Source: Podocnemis expansa (Eukaryota; Chordata; Testudines; Podocnemididae). From it: 64,000 bases of DNA. Shown one piece after another: positions 23,572 through 35,461 of this stretch (positions within the stretch are counted from its first letter, which is position 1; every line of letters starts with the position of its first letter). Where the stretch lies: assembly GCA_007922195.1 (NCBI GenBank), contig ML681997.1:15019260-15083259 (forward strand), in the 5' to 3' direction. Below the pieces are notes generated by a model that was given only the letters and a program-made list of their open reading frames with translations, was not told the origin of the DNA and made no database searches. A program made the translations under genes and the position numbers.

Positions 23572-24440
23572 ATTGAGTATGATTCTGCACTGCATTGGGT
23601 GTTGTGCTGTCATTTACACCCATGCAAAGTGAATACAATGCTTCCATTTCAATCAAGGAAGGGAAAATATCCAACTTCGTTCATACCCTGGAAAAAAGTT
23701 TAATTGGAGTTTTTAACAGAGATTTGCCTTGATTCTTATTTTAGCCTGGTCCCTTGGCTCAGACCTTGAAGGTTTTCTGAGCTACCTATTTATAAACAAC
23801 CAAGAGGTTGCTGAGCAAATCAATTCCCTTTATTTCACTCTTGTGTGCCTTTCCTCTCCACCCTGGTGGCATTTCCGTTATTAGTATTACAGTCATGCAT
23901 CAGGCCACAACCTAGACTGTGCTGGGCATTGTAAAAACACCTACTAAGACACAGTGGCTTCCCTGAAGAGCTTGCAGCCTAATTAGACCATACAGCTTGA
24001 GAAGGGAAATGGACACGCAACGTACTTATCATCATATGTAGAGTACAGATGCTGCACACTCAGCATAAGTATGACTAGCAACGTAGATGTTGAAGAATGG
24101 CATCAGAGTAGGGTATGTACTCTTGATGGCTCTCTACATTCCCAAGCAGTACCTTCTATGTCACTTTTTTTACAAGTTTAAGTCCCCACTGCCTCCCTTG
24201 AAACACCAAGACTCCTGTGTTTCTGGAAGAGTGACACAAAACCACAAAAGCACCATTAAAAATTGAACACCCAATACCCCATGATGACAAAAAAGAACTT
24301 TAAATATGTTTCGTCTCTTATCCATACATCCCTTTCCCTGTCATGAAGAAAAGATCTGGCAGGGAAGAGATGCTGGGGAAAGATTTTACTGCCTTCTCAT
24401 TGCCAGAGCCTTTCACCAAAGCCTCTCCTTTGCCAGGATT
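23572..24440. other. mostly unannotated; weak ancient repeat at 23900-23990
   Basis: GTGCTGGGCATTGTAAAAACACCTAC...GAAGAGCTTGCAGCCTAA resembles an ancient L2/MIR-type repeat. Nothing else recognised. Confidence 0.35.
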
Positions 24441-26135
24441 TAAGTTGACTTAAGCAAAGCCAAAGCATTTGCTTAAGTTGACTTAATAACTCCTGCCCTG
24501 TAAGTTGACTTAAGGTTTTAAATTGACTTTATAGGGCACAAGGACCTGAGCGCTGCCCGCTGCCCTGCCCCTGGCCCTGATCAGGCTCCTGGAGCCCGAT
24601 CTGGCTCTGGGGGCCCGATCTGACTTCAGCTGCCACTGGCAAGTGTCTGGAAGCAAAATTCAGTTCCCAGCCCCTTGCAGAAGATGCCAGGACCTGAAGC
24701 CAGCTCCTGCTGCCCACAAAAAGGGGCTGGGAGCTGGATCCAGCAGCAGGGGTAGGGGCTTGGATGAAGGGGCTGGGAGCCCATTCTCATAGCCTGCAGA
24801 GAGGAGCTGGGAGCCTAATAGGGCTCCCAGCCCCTCTCTGTGGGTGGTGGGGGTAGCAGAGAGGGCTCCCAGCCCTTCTCCATAGGTCAGTGGTTCCCAA
24901 CCTTTTCTCTGCAATGGCACACCTTGATACCTTCAAATTTTCAAGGCACATCAACATTAAAAAACTTAAATTAACTTAAATTGTTTATGAAAATTCATGA
25001 ACCATGGCATAGTGTTTTGGAAATGCTGCTTTGTGGGGTAGTAGGGGTAGCAGAGCAGGGGTGGCAAAACACAGGAGGTCTGGACTTGTGTGCAGTGGCA
25101 GGAGTGAGTGTGGGGAGCAGAGCAGGGCAGGGGTGGCAAGAGAGGACAAGGGCAGCCATGTGGGGAAGAAACCAAAGGTGGCAAGAGAGGAGAGAGGAAA
25201 GGAGAACAAGAGTGGCTTTGTGGAGGGATGGGGGAACCTGGGGAGTGGGAGGGCAGGGCATGGGAGCATGGCACAGCACCCACTTCCCCCTTCTCCTCAG
25301 TGGCTCCCTGCCACCCAGGGCAAATCCTCACCCCACTGCTGCTCCCTCCCACCCCAGTGGGTCCTGTCCTCCCCTCCCCCAGCCCCCTGCTGCCTGGGAT
25401 GGACCCTCCCATCACTTCAGGGGCCACACCTAGGCCTCCAGCCCCCAGCTACACCCCCCCAGCCACCCCATCTCCCAGCTACACCCCCCCAACCAAACAG
25501 CCACCCCACAACCCCAGCTACACACCCTCTGCTACACATCCACTCCCACCTACCTCTGCAACACACACACACACATGCCCCACACAACCCCCAGCAGCCC
25601 CCCCCCAAGCCCTTACCTGGGCTGTTTGCAGGCTGGCTGGCACAAGCTGCTCCACCGTGCAAGGGGAGATTCACACACTCCCAGCCTCCCACAGCTCTCT
25701 GCTGGCTGGGTTAAGGTGAAGCGGGGTTTAAGGTGGAGCCCCCTGAACTCTGTGTTCTGGCTGCTTGTGCTATTTTTAGGGGGACCCCTGGAACTCCATG
25801 TTCCAGTGCCTTCCTCTATTTTTAGGGGGCTGGAACGCTGCCTGCCTAAAAATAGGGGGCCCTGGAACTGTGTTCCAGGGCCTTCCCCCTTACTTTAACC
25901 CCTGCCTTTTCCCAGCCCTGCACAGCCCACCTGGCTGGGCTGAGCAGGGAAGGAACTTTAACTCCATCTCTTGGGGATGCTCATGGCACACTTTGGGGGT
26001 TGCCGTGGCACAGCAGTGTGCCTCGGCACACTGTTTGGGAACCACTGCCATAGGCAGTGGCAGCCAGCTCCCAGCCCCTGTTGCCTGCTGCTTGTTAAGT
26101 TGACTTCCAAGGGTCCTCCCAATGTAGACATAGCC
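24441..26135. mobile_element. GC-rich MITE with TTAAGTTGACTTAA motifs, split by a hAT element
   Basis: The left part has repeated AAGTTGACTTAAG and AATAACTCCTGCCCTGTAA; the right end is AATGTAGACATAGCCA. The complete relative at 31628-32187 has the same blocks in the opposite orientation. The left end here is truncated. A 1.16-kb hAT element occupies 24888-26047. Confidence 0.7.
24888..26047. mobile_element. hAT transposon, 1.16 kb, nested in a MITE
   Basis: Ends CAGTGGTTCCCAACC and GTTTGGGAACCACTG are inverted repeats. The flanks CCATAGGT (24880-24887) and CCATAGGC (26048-26055) match at 7 of 8. The interior is GC-rich with CTATTTTTAGGGGG blocks shared with 1-575. Proline-rich open frames across 24966-25719 on both strands are composition artefacts. 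No transposase is visible. Confidence 0.85.
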
Positions 26136-26270
26136 ACTGCTACGTAGGTGAGCTTTGCAGTGACAAGTGTGGGTGCATTCCGCCTTTCACTGAAGAGTGT
26201 AGCTCCACTTGTAGTACTGGTACTTCGCAGGCCACCATAAGTGTACACAAGACTGTAAGATGAACAAAGG

Positions 26271-26505
26271 ATATGTCTACTCAGCAATGAAAGACAAGAC
26301 GGTACCATGCATAGACAATTCCTGAGCTAGCTTTGATCTGGCTAGTTTAAATAACAATAACATGATCTAGACACCTGGGTAAGTAACTAGGTCCTGAAGA
26401 GGCTTCTGAAGCCCATACTGTTGCAATTTTACTACTAAGATATTTGCACTAACTAAATTAAAGCGAACTTGGGACTGTCTACCTGCATAGCAATCACTCC
26501 CCTGA
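26271..26505. mobile_element. MITE remnant
   Basis: Starts GGATATGTCTACTCAGCAATG and holds GAGCTAGCTTTGATCTGGCTAG, typical of a turtle MITE with GGCTATGTCTACAC ends. The right end is not clear. Confidence 0.4.
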
Positions 26506-26518
26506 TTGCTGTGCGGAC

Positions 26519-26822
26519 CAGCGTTTCTCAGCTGGTGCTCTGTGGCTCCTCAGAAATAATGCAGGGGTTCCATGACCCACCTGGACCGCTCCCCATCATG
26601 GCGAGGGCTGAGGGAGAAGCAATTTAATGCCTCAGCCACAGCAAAGCTTCCAGTTTATGCAACAGCACATGTTGATACACACCTGTAAGCTTTGCCCTGA
26701 CTGGGGCCTTTATCACCTTCCACCATTACCAGCTTTTTCAAGAATGTTTTCATCAGGCATTCCACATAAAGTAATTAATATCTTTAGGTGTTCCCCCATC
26801 CACTAAAGGTTGAGAACTACTA
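26519..26822. mobile_element. hAT MITE, decayed target duplication
   Basis: Left CAGCGTTTCTCAGCTGG and right AAAGGTTGAGAACTACTA are hAT-type inverted ends. The flanks GTGCGGAC and GTGTAAAC agree at 5 of 8; two of the three differences are of the kind expected from CpG decay. Confidence 0.65.
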
Positions 26823-26831
26823 GTGTAAACA

Positions 26832-26945
26832 AACACAAAGTGACTTGTCCCATGTCACACAGCAGGCAAGTAGAAAAGTCAGCTATTGAATCTGGGTGTC
26901 CTGACTTCCAATGCATGGACCTTGAACACGAGACCATGCTGTCTT
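26832..26945 (-). repeat. MIR-like SINE fragment
   Basis: GTGACTTGTCCCATGTCACACAGCAGGCAAGT...GAATCTGGGTGTCCTGACTTCC follows the antisense core of a MIR-type SINE. Confidence 0.6.
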
Positions 26946-27549
26946 TTATTTTTCTCAAGTTTGTAGAAAATAAATTTCTTCATCGGTGCAACAGATGAAA
27001 CTTTTTGACTTTTCATTTGCAACAAACTTTGCATTTGCAACAAATGAAAATTTTTGCTTTGGCCAGAGCATTTTGTATCATGCAGTTCAGCACAACGCTA
27101 TGATATGGGTGTGTGTAATAGGAGAGAATTGGAAAGGAAACCCCAGGTGGTGGAGGAAATGGAAAAAGCAAGACACCGCTGGGAGGTTCACAGTGGGCAT
27201 AATCATTACACATCACCCACATGCTGTTGGTTAGGGTGTGTACTCACCGTGTGGCAAATTCCAGAAGAACCATGTTGATTTGTCTTGTGTGCTTTCCATG
27301 TGCCACTCATTTTAGCTCAGATGCCTGATAAAATCATCCTGCTTTAATGAGGTAGCTGCATTGAAAAGCACAGTGGTTTATTGGTTATATGGCATACTGC
27401 TGCCCTTTTCAGTTGTTCTGATAAACCAGCCTATTCTCCTACTGCTATGGCACAATGGCTTCATTTCCTGGTGTGTGTAATCAAAATGGGTTCAAATGTG
27501 AGTCCTGCTGGATGCACATCCTGGGAAATAGGAAGATGTTAGGCCAGGG
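26946..27549. other. no supported feature
   Basis: No repeat or gene recognised. A short tandem pair CATTTGCAACAAA lies at about 27015-27045. Confidence 0.4.
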
Positions 27550-28460
27550 ATCAGCAACACAGGCTCAGCGAGCCACCTGTGGCTCCCTGAGCGTCCCCTT
27601 CTGGCTCCCTGGCAGCCTTCTCCAGGGAGCCAGGTGTGCTCCAGGGACTCTCAGCTGGCCCCAGCATCAGGGCCAAAGAAGGGGGCCCCCGGCTTGCACA
27701 GGCCCCCACTTTTGGGGCACCAGGTTTGTCCCCACCCTCCCACACAACCACATAAGCTGGAAGGTGCCCAGTGGCTGCATTGTGGCCCCCTAGAGCTGGC
27801 GGGGGGTGTGCAGGCAGCGCACACTCCCTCCGTCCCTCTGTTGGTGGGACATAGCAGCACTGGCCCGCCTACCACCAGCTGGCCATCACTCCTGAGAGTG
27901 GCTGGAGGAGAGCTACAAATTGCAGAGACGGGGCCATGGCATGGCCCCTCCACAGAGTTCAGGCCACTTTGACCCACACACTCCAGGCCTGAACAGAGGC
28001 CACCTCACCCCCAGGCCCTGGATTGGGCCCGTTCAGCCCTGGGATGGCCAGGTTGAAGCAGCCCAAACTCCGTGTAACGGGCTACTCCATGGCCCCGCCT
28101 CTGCAAGCTGCAGCTCTCCGCCGGCCACTCTTGGGAGGGACAGCTGGCCTGGGGTAGGCAGGGCAGTGCTGCTCTGCCCTGCCAGAGGAGTGAGGGATGG
28201 AGGGAGCGCATGCCGCCCAAGCTCCCGCCAGTGCTAGGGGCTGTGACGCAGCCAGTGGGCTGGCTCCAGCTCATGCAGTTGTGCGGGAGGGTGGGGAGGA
28301 AATGGCTCTTCTCCCCTTTTGGGTTGCCAACCCCCATGGAGTGGGACTGGAGAGGAAAGGCTTGTGTTGTGCACCATGGGTCTCTGGTGCCCAAGGACCA
28401 ATGCTTGCATTTGTGCCACCTGGTCCTTCCTTCTGGCCGGGTGGAGTAGGGCACAGACGA
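27550..28460. repeat. GC-rich inverted repeat, probably hAT-derived
   Basis: The left edge CAGGGATCAGCAACAC looks like a hAT end. The arm at about 27690-27965 is the imperfect reverse complement of about 28085-28330: shared blocks include the GGCCATGGCCCC region, CAGCTGG, GGCAGTGCTGCT and GGAGGGTGGGGA. The matching right hAT end was not found. The many open frames here (up to 204 codons, both strands) are GC-driven and have no domains. Confidence 0.6.
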
Positions 28461-29738
28461 GGGGCTCACACTGCTGAGTGGCAGACACAGGGCTAGAGGG
28501 GAGTGTGCTTCTGTCAGGAAAGAGATACATAGCTGGTAGGGTGACATGGCTGGGGGAGGACATGCTGCATGACAGGGGGCCATGGTGCTTAAGGGAAGAG
28601 GCACATGGCTGGAGAGCACAGGGTAGCAGCAAACAGCAGGGTTGCTATTGCTGCCAGGGACTGGGGACTAACCCAGTCCCTTGTCTTTCAGGCCTGCACC
28701 ACCCTGCCCCATTGAATCCTGTTCCATTGGCCAGAGCTGAGACTTGCTCCTAGTCCCAGGAAGCCAGGACTGCATCCGTCCATGAGTCCAGCCCATGGTC
28801 CCCAGCCCCAAGCAGCTTATCCCCATGTGTCAGGTCCCAAAAAGCCAATCCCCACCCCATTCCTCTCCCCCATTGTTCTGAAGGGCCTAGCCAACATCCT
28901 ACACAGGCCAGAACCCCCCTAAGCCATGGGCTCTTCCCGTTGGTTCAGCATTGTAATGGAGCCTTAGCTCTGAATCCCACAGTGCACCACAGTAGATGTG
29001 GAGCTGCTAGTGACCCCTTTGTTATGCGAGCAAACATGGTTTCTGAAGCTAGCTGAAAAATGGATTTTGGTCCCTACAGAAAATTCCCATTTTTTAAAAT
29101 GGAAATTTGAATACTGAAAACATTCACCCAAATGGCACAATATTTTAGTTATAGATTAGGAGTCTGATCCTCCCATTCACATCAATAGGCCAGACTGCCT
29201 AGTCAGCATCTTCTATGCTCCATTGTTTTCTGGAAAGGGGAGGTGGTGACTCTTGGAAGTCCCTGGCTGCAGTGCATCATGCCAGATGTAGTCCAGTCAG
29301 GGAGTCTGGCCCTTAGAGGAACATAGAGACAGGAAGGACCTCAGCAAGATTTCCAAATAAAAATATTTCAGGTTTTGGCTAAATATTTCAGTTTTCAAGT
29401 ATATTGTTTTTTTATCAATAATTGACATTTGCCATGGGAAGCAGACTTTTTGTCAATAAATTTAATTTAATCAAAAACACAATTTTCTGACAAAAAACTT
29501 CATTTTTTTAACTGGTCCTAATTTCTTCCTTGGATGAATATAGAACAAATTTTAAGGCAAATGGAGTAACACTGTACCAGCTCACAAGTCACATCAAAAC
29601 ATGTTAATTCTTTGCTATAACTAAAAATATAGACGATTATACAAAGAAACTTGTTTATTACAAGGAGCCTGGAAAGAGTGAAACTTTGGATTACAGTTTT
29701 GTAAATTATATACAGTCAAATTTACAAACTATGATTTT
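28461..29738. other. no supported feature
   Basis: GC-rich up to about 28900, then AT-rich. No repeat family or exon recognised. Confidence 0.4.
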
Positions 29739-29746
29739 CCCCCACC

Positions 29747-30091
29747 CTGGGCTAGCTCAAAGGGCTGTGGCACCCCAAGCCAGCTTTTGCTTTTGAGCTC
29801 CCCCCTGCAGAGGAGGGGCAGGGGTGAAACCTGGCCTTTGCTCTGGGCCGGCTCATCCTGCCCCCAGGGTGGGAAACAGCCAGCCTGGGTTGGGGGTGCC
29901 AGCCCAGAGGTGGGGTGAGAAAGCAGAATCCACCCATGGGCTGACCCACTCTGCCACTGGGGGCAGAGTGGCTGGCTCAGGGAGGGGCAGGAGCATGGGT
30001 CAGGCTTCTGAGTTAGCCCACCCTGCAGTGCCCCTTAGGCAATGGCACCCCAAGCCACTGCCATATTTGCTTATGGGTTGAGCCAGTCCTG
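29747..30091. mobile_element. hAT MITE
   Basis: Left CTGGGCTAGCTCAA and right TTGAGCCAGTCCTG are inverted ends. The flanks CCCCCACC (29739-29746) and CCCCCATC (30092-30099) match at 7 of 8, though C-rich flanks make this weaker than other cases. The phrase GGCACCCCAAGCCA recurs near both ends. Confidence 0.65.
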
Positions 30092-30099
30092 CCCCCATC

Positions 30100-30936
30100 C
30101 CCAAACTGTAGGCGTGTATTGACAACTTGAAATACAATTACATTAGTTTCTTTGGAATGAAATCAGAGTATAAATCCTGATGTAATAAATGACAAAATTT
30201 CTCTCTTCATAAAGATGAACAATGAACCAGAATTAGTCAGTCCTAGAGCTTCCTTTCTTACTCTGGGAATTGTGCCAGATCAGATTAGGCCCTCCTATTT
30301 TCTGTCTCACTGCTTATTATATGAGTACCTGAACAATCCTGCCCTGGAAATTTGCCCAGCAGTAAGGTGCTGATGATATGTCAGACATACACTATATTGA
30401 GAAAAGTGTAATAATCCAAGATCACAGAAGCCTCATATGAATCAGAGGCAGATCTGAAATATTTGCTATTCTGTACCCTAAACCAAAAGTGACTACAGTT
30501 TCTTGAATCAATTAAAGGGACAGGGTAGCATCAAATGTGAGCCAATATTTAGATTTCTAACAATTAGCTTGTCCAAAACATTGGACCAAAAGAAATATGT
30601 CCCATAATAGTACTTTGTTAATAGAAATCTCCTCCTGCAGTGTTTACAACAGTGAATGATTGGTCTAGTGCACATGAACTTGCAAATGAAGATAACTAGA
30701 AACTGGCGATCAACAAAAGTGAAACAGATTACCTATTTTTGTTTTCATGTTCCAAACCCAGAAATCCCAAAGAGCAGTTGGATGCCACAGAGAATGGAAA
30801 GTCCATTTCCATTGTAATCATACAAGATGGGGATATCTGTACCATTAGTAAGGAAATATCATGCTTGAGGGTTTTTTTTTAAATACATAAACACTATTCC
30901 TGACACGTTGAAAAACATAATTGTGTTTAAATCCAA
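30100..30936. other. no supported feature
   Basis: AT-rich, no repeat or gene recognised. Confidence 0.4.
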
Positions 30937-31366
30937 GGCTATGTCCACACATACATCATTATTTCAAAATGTTATTTCAAAATGATTTATTTCAAAATAA
31001 AGTCCTTATTTTGAAATAAGTTAATTCGAATTAAGAAAATGTTAATTCGAATTAAGGGAAAGCGTGCTTTCGAAACAGCTGCTATTTTCAAAATAAGGCC
31101 GTTTGGACGTGTTTCGAAACAGTTGTTTCGAAACAATGGTGTTGTTTCAAAACAACATGTCCAAACAGCGTTACTTCAAAATAACCATTTTGAAATAACA
31201 GCCGTTTCAAAATGAATGGGGTTTAAGCTGTTTTGAAATGGCGGTTCTTATTTCGAAATGACAGAGCCCATTATTTCGAAATAAGAAAATGTCGTGTGGA
31301 CCTAATCTTTTTTATTTTGAAATAACTAGTGTTATTTCGAAATAAAAGAGATGTGTGGATGTACCC
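30937..31366. mobile_element. Harbinger-type MITE of TTTCGAAA palindromes (copy E)
   Basis: Left GGCTATGTCCACACATACA and right, reverse complement, GGGTACATCCACACATCTC. The interior is a chain of TTATTTCGAAATAA, TTAATTCGAATTAA and GTTTCGAAACAG-type palindromes. Its GTCCACA terminal core is the closest among the MITEs to the autonomous element at 34960. A CAA target duplication is possible. Confidence 0.78.
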
Positions 31367-31627
31367 CAAGTGCAGTTCAGCACTAGGGAATCTGAAAGAC
31401 AGAAGTCAGTAAGATTTAAAACTTTGCTGAATCAGAATTGGGCTCAGATACAGACCTGAATCAGAGAATCATCAATGGCATTTTTTCCAGCGCTTCCATT
31501 TTTCCTTGAAGTCTGCTTTCAAAGCAGAGAAGACACTCAGACTTGCTGAGCTTTGTGAGATGTGACAGGACCACAGGAAAACTGCAAATATATTCCCTTG
31601 CCCCCATTTAGAGTGGGCTGCTTCAAT

Positions 31628-32187
31628 GGCTATGTCTACGTTGGGGGGGGCGTTGGAAGCTGGTTTAACAAGACTGGGCTCCATGCCCCTTGCCATGGAG
31701 GTCGGGAGCTGGCTCCTAGCCCCTGCAGCCTGCAGCAAGGGGCTGGGGGCCAGATCAGGCTCCCAGCTTCTCGCTGCAGTCAGCAGGAGCCAGCTCCATA
31801 TCCCTGCCACCTGCGGCTGGGGGCTGGGAGCCGGATTGGGCTCCCAACCCCTTGATCCAAGCCCTCACCACCTGCCACGAAGGGGTGGGAGTCAGATCTG
31901 TCTCCCAGCCCCTCTCTGCAGGTAGCAGGAGCTGGCTTCCAGGCCCCAGATCCACATCAGGCTCTGGTAACCTGATTGGGGCTGGGGGGTGGGATGGGGC
32001 CAGGGACCTGGGCTTTCTGACCTGTAAAGTCAACTTGAAAGCTTAAGTCAATTTACAGGGCAGGAGTTATTATGTTGAATTAAGCAAGTCTTAAGTCAGC
32101 TGAATAAATTCTAAACATAGCTCTGACTTTGCTTAATTTAACTTAAGCCTGCTTAAATGGACTTAAGCTCCTAGTGTAGACACAGCC
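31628..32187. mobile_element. GC-rich MITE with TTAAGTTGACTTAA motifs, complete copy
   Basis: Left GGCTATGTCTACGTTGG and right, reverse complement, GGCTGTGTCTACACTAGG. The interior has a GGGAGCCxGAT-type repeat and a right part rich in CTTAAGTC motifs. It is inverted relative to 24441-26135. A clear 3-bp duplication is not visible. Confidence 0.75.
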
Positions 32188-32412
32188 CATTTGTATATGA
32201 GGATGATGTCACACTTTTTGGATTATGCTGATTTTTTGTGATCTTCATAATTCACTAACTAAATTATTTGCACAGAAGAACCATTTTGTTATGGAGAGCT
32301 ACCTGGCGGCAAAGAAAACGAATACTTAATTTGCACTCACAGTGTTGTTTTACTTACTGTTTATTATTGCTATACATAGGTAAGTCCCCTTCAGTCTTCT
32401 AGTTCCATGTCT
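32188..32412. other. no supported feature
   Basis: Short AT-rich spacer; nothing recognised. Confidence 0.4.
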
Positions 32413-32525
32413 CGTATGGCAAACAAGGAGTCATATGGCACTTAAAGACTAACAAATACGTCTATTGCATGAGCTTTTGTGGGAGAGAATCCCACTTCGT
32501 CAGATGCTTTGTCTTGGGTATCCAT
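32413..32525 (-). mobile_element. PLE tail, antisense
   Basis: Contains AACAAGGAGTCATATGGCAC, AAAGACTAACAAATA, GCATGAGCTTTTGTGGGAG and CCCACTTCGTCAGATGC, the full tail in reverse complement. The upstream continuation of the element may extend to about 32600. Confidence 0.75.
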
Positions 32526-34956
32526 TTCACTTGATAAAAGATGGTCAGAACTGGGTTACCCTACTAGGAGAAGGAGGGACTGAAATGAATCTTTTGAGAT
32601 ATCTTGTCTATTGTCCTTAGTTTTTAGCAAGAAGAACTACTTTGTTTTCAGGAGAGAGAATCAAGGGATTCAAAAAATTATTGGCTGTATGCATATTTAC
32701 TACTATCTCCAGCGTGTTTTTTCTTTGGGCATTACAAATAAAGAGGACCCAAGCTGCACCAGAATATAGCTGGATTTTGGATCTGGGTTCTTTGTTCAGC
32801 CCTTATGAAAATATAAAATCTGATCCAATTCTGAATCCTGATTCAGGTCTGAATCTCCAACATAGTTTTCACTTGTTTCTAGCAGGAAGCTTGACTTGGA
32901 GCAGTCGTTCATGAGGTCTGACTATAAAAGACTTTGTCTGCCCTAGTCACTCTTACAATATCATTTGTGTAAACAAATCAATATTATTCTTATGTAACAG
33001 TTGATTAGTATCAACTGTGCATTTGGCCTTGTTTAATATACTCTGATAAAGACAGGACCTGACCCCAGAACTTTTAGTCTAAAAGAGAGTTACCAAGATG
33101 ACATGGTACCTTGGGAAATCTAGAGTTAGGAACTTCATAGCAGGTGTTATTTTGCTTTAGAATTAAAATTTACTTATTATGAGCCTCTAAACAGAAGTAG
33201 GGTTTGGAGAAGGTCTTGTGGGACAGGTGGCAGTGCCTATTTTTGTAATGTCAAATGCCTAATGAGCTGCTCCTACTTGATGGAAAACTATGGGAAAAAA
33301 AACAATATTGTATGGGGTTTCTCTCCCCTTCTTTATTCCTGTTTTAATACAAAAGCCCTAAGCATGAAAACAGAATCTTATATTATTTCAGAGATATTTT
33401 GCTTGCTACTTTCCCCCTTCTTGAAACCCTAATCCTCTAAGGGACAAGATAATTATTTCCATAGTAACCAATTGTGATGTCACAAAGAGGATTATGACTT
33501 CAAGTGGGATTCAGCTGCAGAATATTTAGAATCCACTTCTCATGATCTCTAAATATTGGCTATTTCTTTTCTTATCTGACAGAAGAGATTGAATAGCCAC
33601 TGAAACTCCCATGGTGACTTTGGGTTATAGAAGCTCACGAATGTAAAGCATATATAAATGCACATTCCCAGACACAGCTGATCCTAAACAAAGGCATGTA
33701 GTTAAAGAGTAAATATTTCCTTAATAACCAACACTATATAAATTCCCTACTACCATAAAAAGCGCTGATTATTTACGTTGCCCTCCTCACAAATTCCATG
33801 TTTGGAATGGAGTAAAAAATGTGGCGGACCAAATGGAAAGCCTGCGAAAGGATTAAATGAATAACATATACTCTTTTCATTAAATTTCCTTCATGGACCC
33901 CAGGGAGTAAACTGGATGATCTGTTAGACAGGGCCTTATAGTGGGGAACATGAGGTCTCATCATCTGAACACCTTTAAGGACCTAGGCCTTAATCCTCTT
34001 CTGGATCATTTCCTCCATTTTAAAATAGGGAATTTTTCGGCTTTCCTACCTCATAAGAATGCGGGGCAGATAAAATTCATTAAGGTTTATGGGGTTCTCA
34101 GATATTATAGCAATAGGTCCTCTGATATTTTGCACTCAGCTCTCAGACTTTTCCTATCAGCTGAGCAAAATCCTGTGCTCTTTCTTCCAATCCCAGCATC
34201 CCTTGGGTGGGTTGATAACCTCATTAGGTAAGTCATCAGGGGCTCAGCACTCCCGCTAAATTGCACTGTTCTAAAATGAATGACCACCTTCCAGGATAGT
34301 CAAAACCAAAATGCACACAAATAAAAGGGTCCTTCAGGTCCCTGGCTCAAACTGGATATAGCCTCCATTTCGGAGGGAACCTTGTCTGTTCAGCCCCTCT
34401 GTGCCTCCTTTACATCTAGTCTTCTGGTCGGGCTACAAAAGGAAATTTTTCTCCTTCTCAGGCCTAAGTAAAGAGTCCCACGGCAACTATCAGTCTTATC
34501 CTCATCAGGGTCTTCAGCCCTATCTCTAGGCCTTTTTAAGGCCCTTTCTGGGGGGCTTTTAAACTAGTGGTGTCCCCTTTCTGTGGTTTAAGCAACTCCA
34601 ATATTGACTGGGGTGGGGAACATAGGGTCACTTCACTACTCTGGATCCCACACCAGGCACCCTATGACCAGCAGTCACACACCATTCCTTTTAGTCCCTG
34701 GACTTCCCCCGGCTTTTTCCCACTTTATACCATCCCCTTCACTTGTTGCCGTAGGTTTACAGTCCTTTGGCTCTCCCTGCCTTATCCCTGCTTGAGCAGG
34801 GCCTATGCATCTCACACCCTTTCTTTGCTCTTTCAATCCTAGCCAGCAACTAACCAGTTCCACCCCTATCGCTCCTTTTAATTGATCCCTTTGGGCCCTG
34901 ATTTGCTGCTTTCCTGCAGCCATTCTAGGCAGGCCTGGAAGACCCACCTTCATCTC
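32526..34956. other. no gene; pyrimidine-rich unclassified block at 34330-34956
   Basis: Nothing recognised up to about 33770. From 34330 the plus strand is pyrimidine-rich (CTGGCTCAAACTGG..., CCCCTTTCTGTGG...) and looks like an unclassified repeat cut by the Harbinger insertion at 34960; its other part may continue after 38602. Open frames here have no recognisable domains. Confidence 0.35.
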
Positions 34957-34959
34957 TTA

Positions 34960-34977
34960 GGCTATATCCACATGTAC
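34960..34977 (+). repeat. Harbinger left terminal inverted repeat
   Basis: GGCTATATCCACATGTAC, directly after the TTA target site. Followed by a subterminal run of TTTAAATTGATTTAAG-like AT palindromes. Confidence 0.9.
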
Positions 34978-35461
34978 AGGCTTAAACTGATTTAAGTTAA
35001 ATCAAATTAAGCTAATTCAAAATAAAATCATTAAATCGATTTAATTTAAATTGATTTAAGCAAAGACACCAAATCAAAATAGCAAGTCCAAACACAGGAC
35101 TTGCTCCTTTGATTCAGGAGAGGGGCACCATGGGAGGTGTGGCAAAATAGCTCCCTCGCAGGGCCACATTGCCAGCCAATCACATAAAAGCAGGAACTGA
35201 CCTCAGCTCCCTGTCCATTGTGGCTGGTAGGATACTGTGAGAGAGATGGCTATGAATGTTCCCCAGCTCCCATACCATCCTCGAGCACTAGCTAGACCCT
35301 CTGCTAGCCTACAGGGTGCTCCTTTGCATTGGGACGCACTGTCCCCTGACCCCGATGATCCTGAGGCTGAGCCCCTGACCATCGTTTCACTGGCCCTCAC
35401 AGTAGCCTTAGTTCCCTGCTCCCCTTCTGTGCAACATCCCATCTGGGCATAGGACATTAGC

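Noticed and set aside
24966..25898. Long frames of up to 227 codons
   Set aside because: GC-rich hAT interior; open on several frames and both strands at once, which speaks for composition and not coding.
27455..28753. Frames of up to 204 codons
   Set aside because: GC-rich inverted repeat; open in several overlapping frames on both strands and no recognisable protein.
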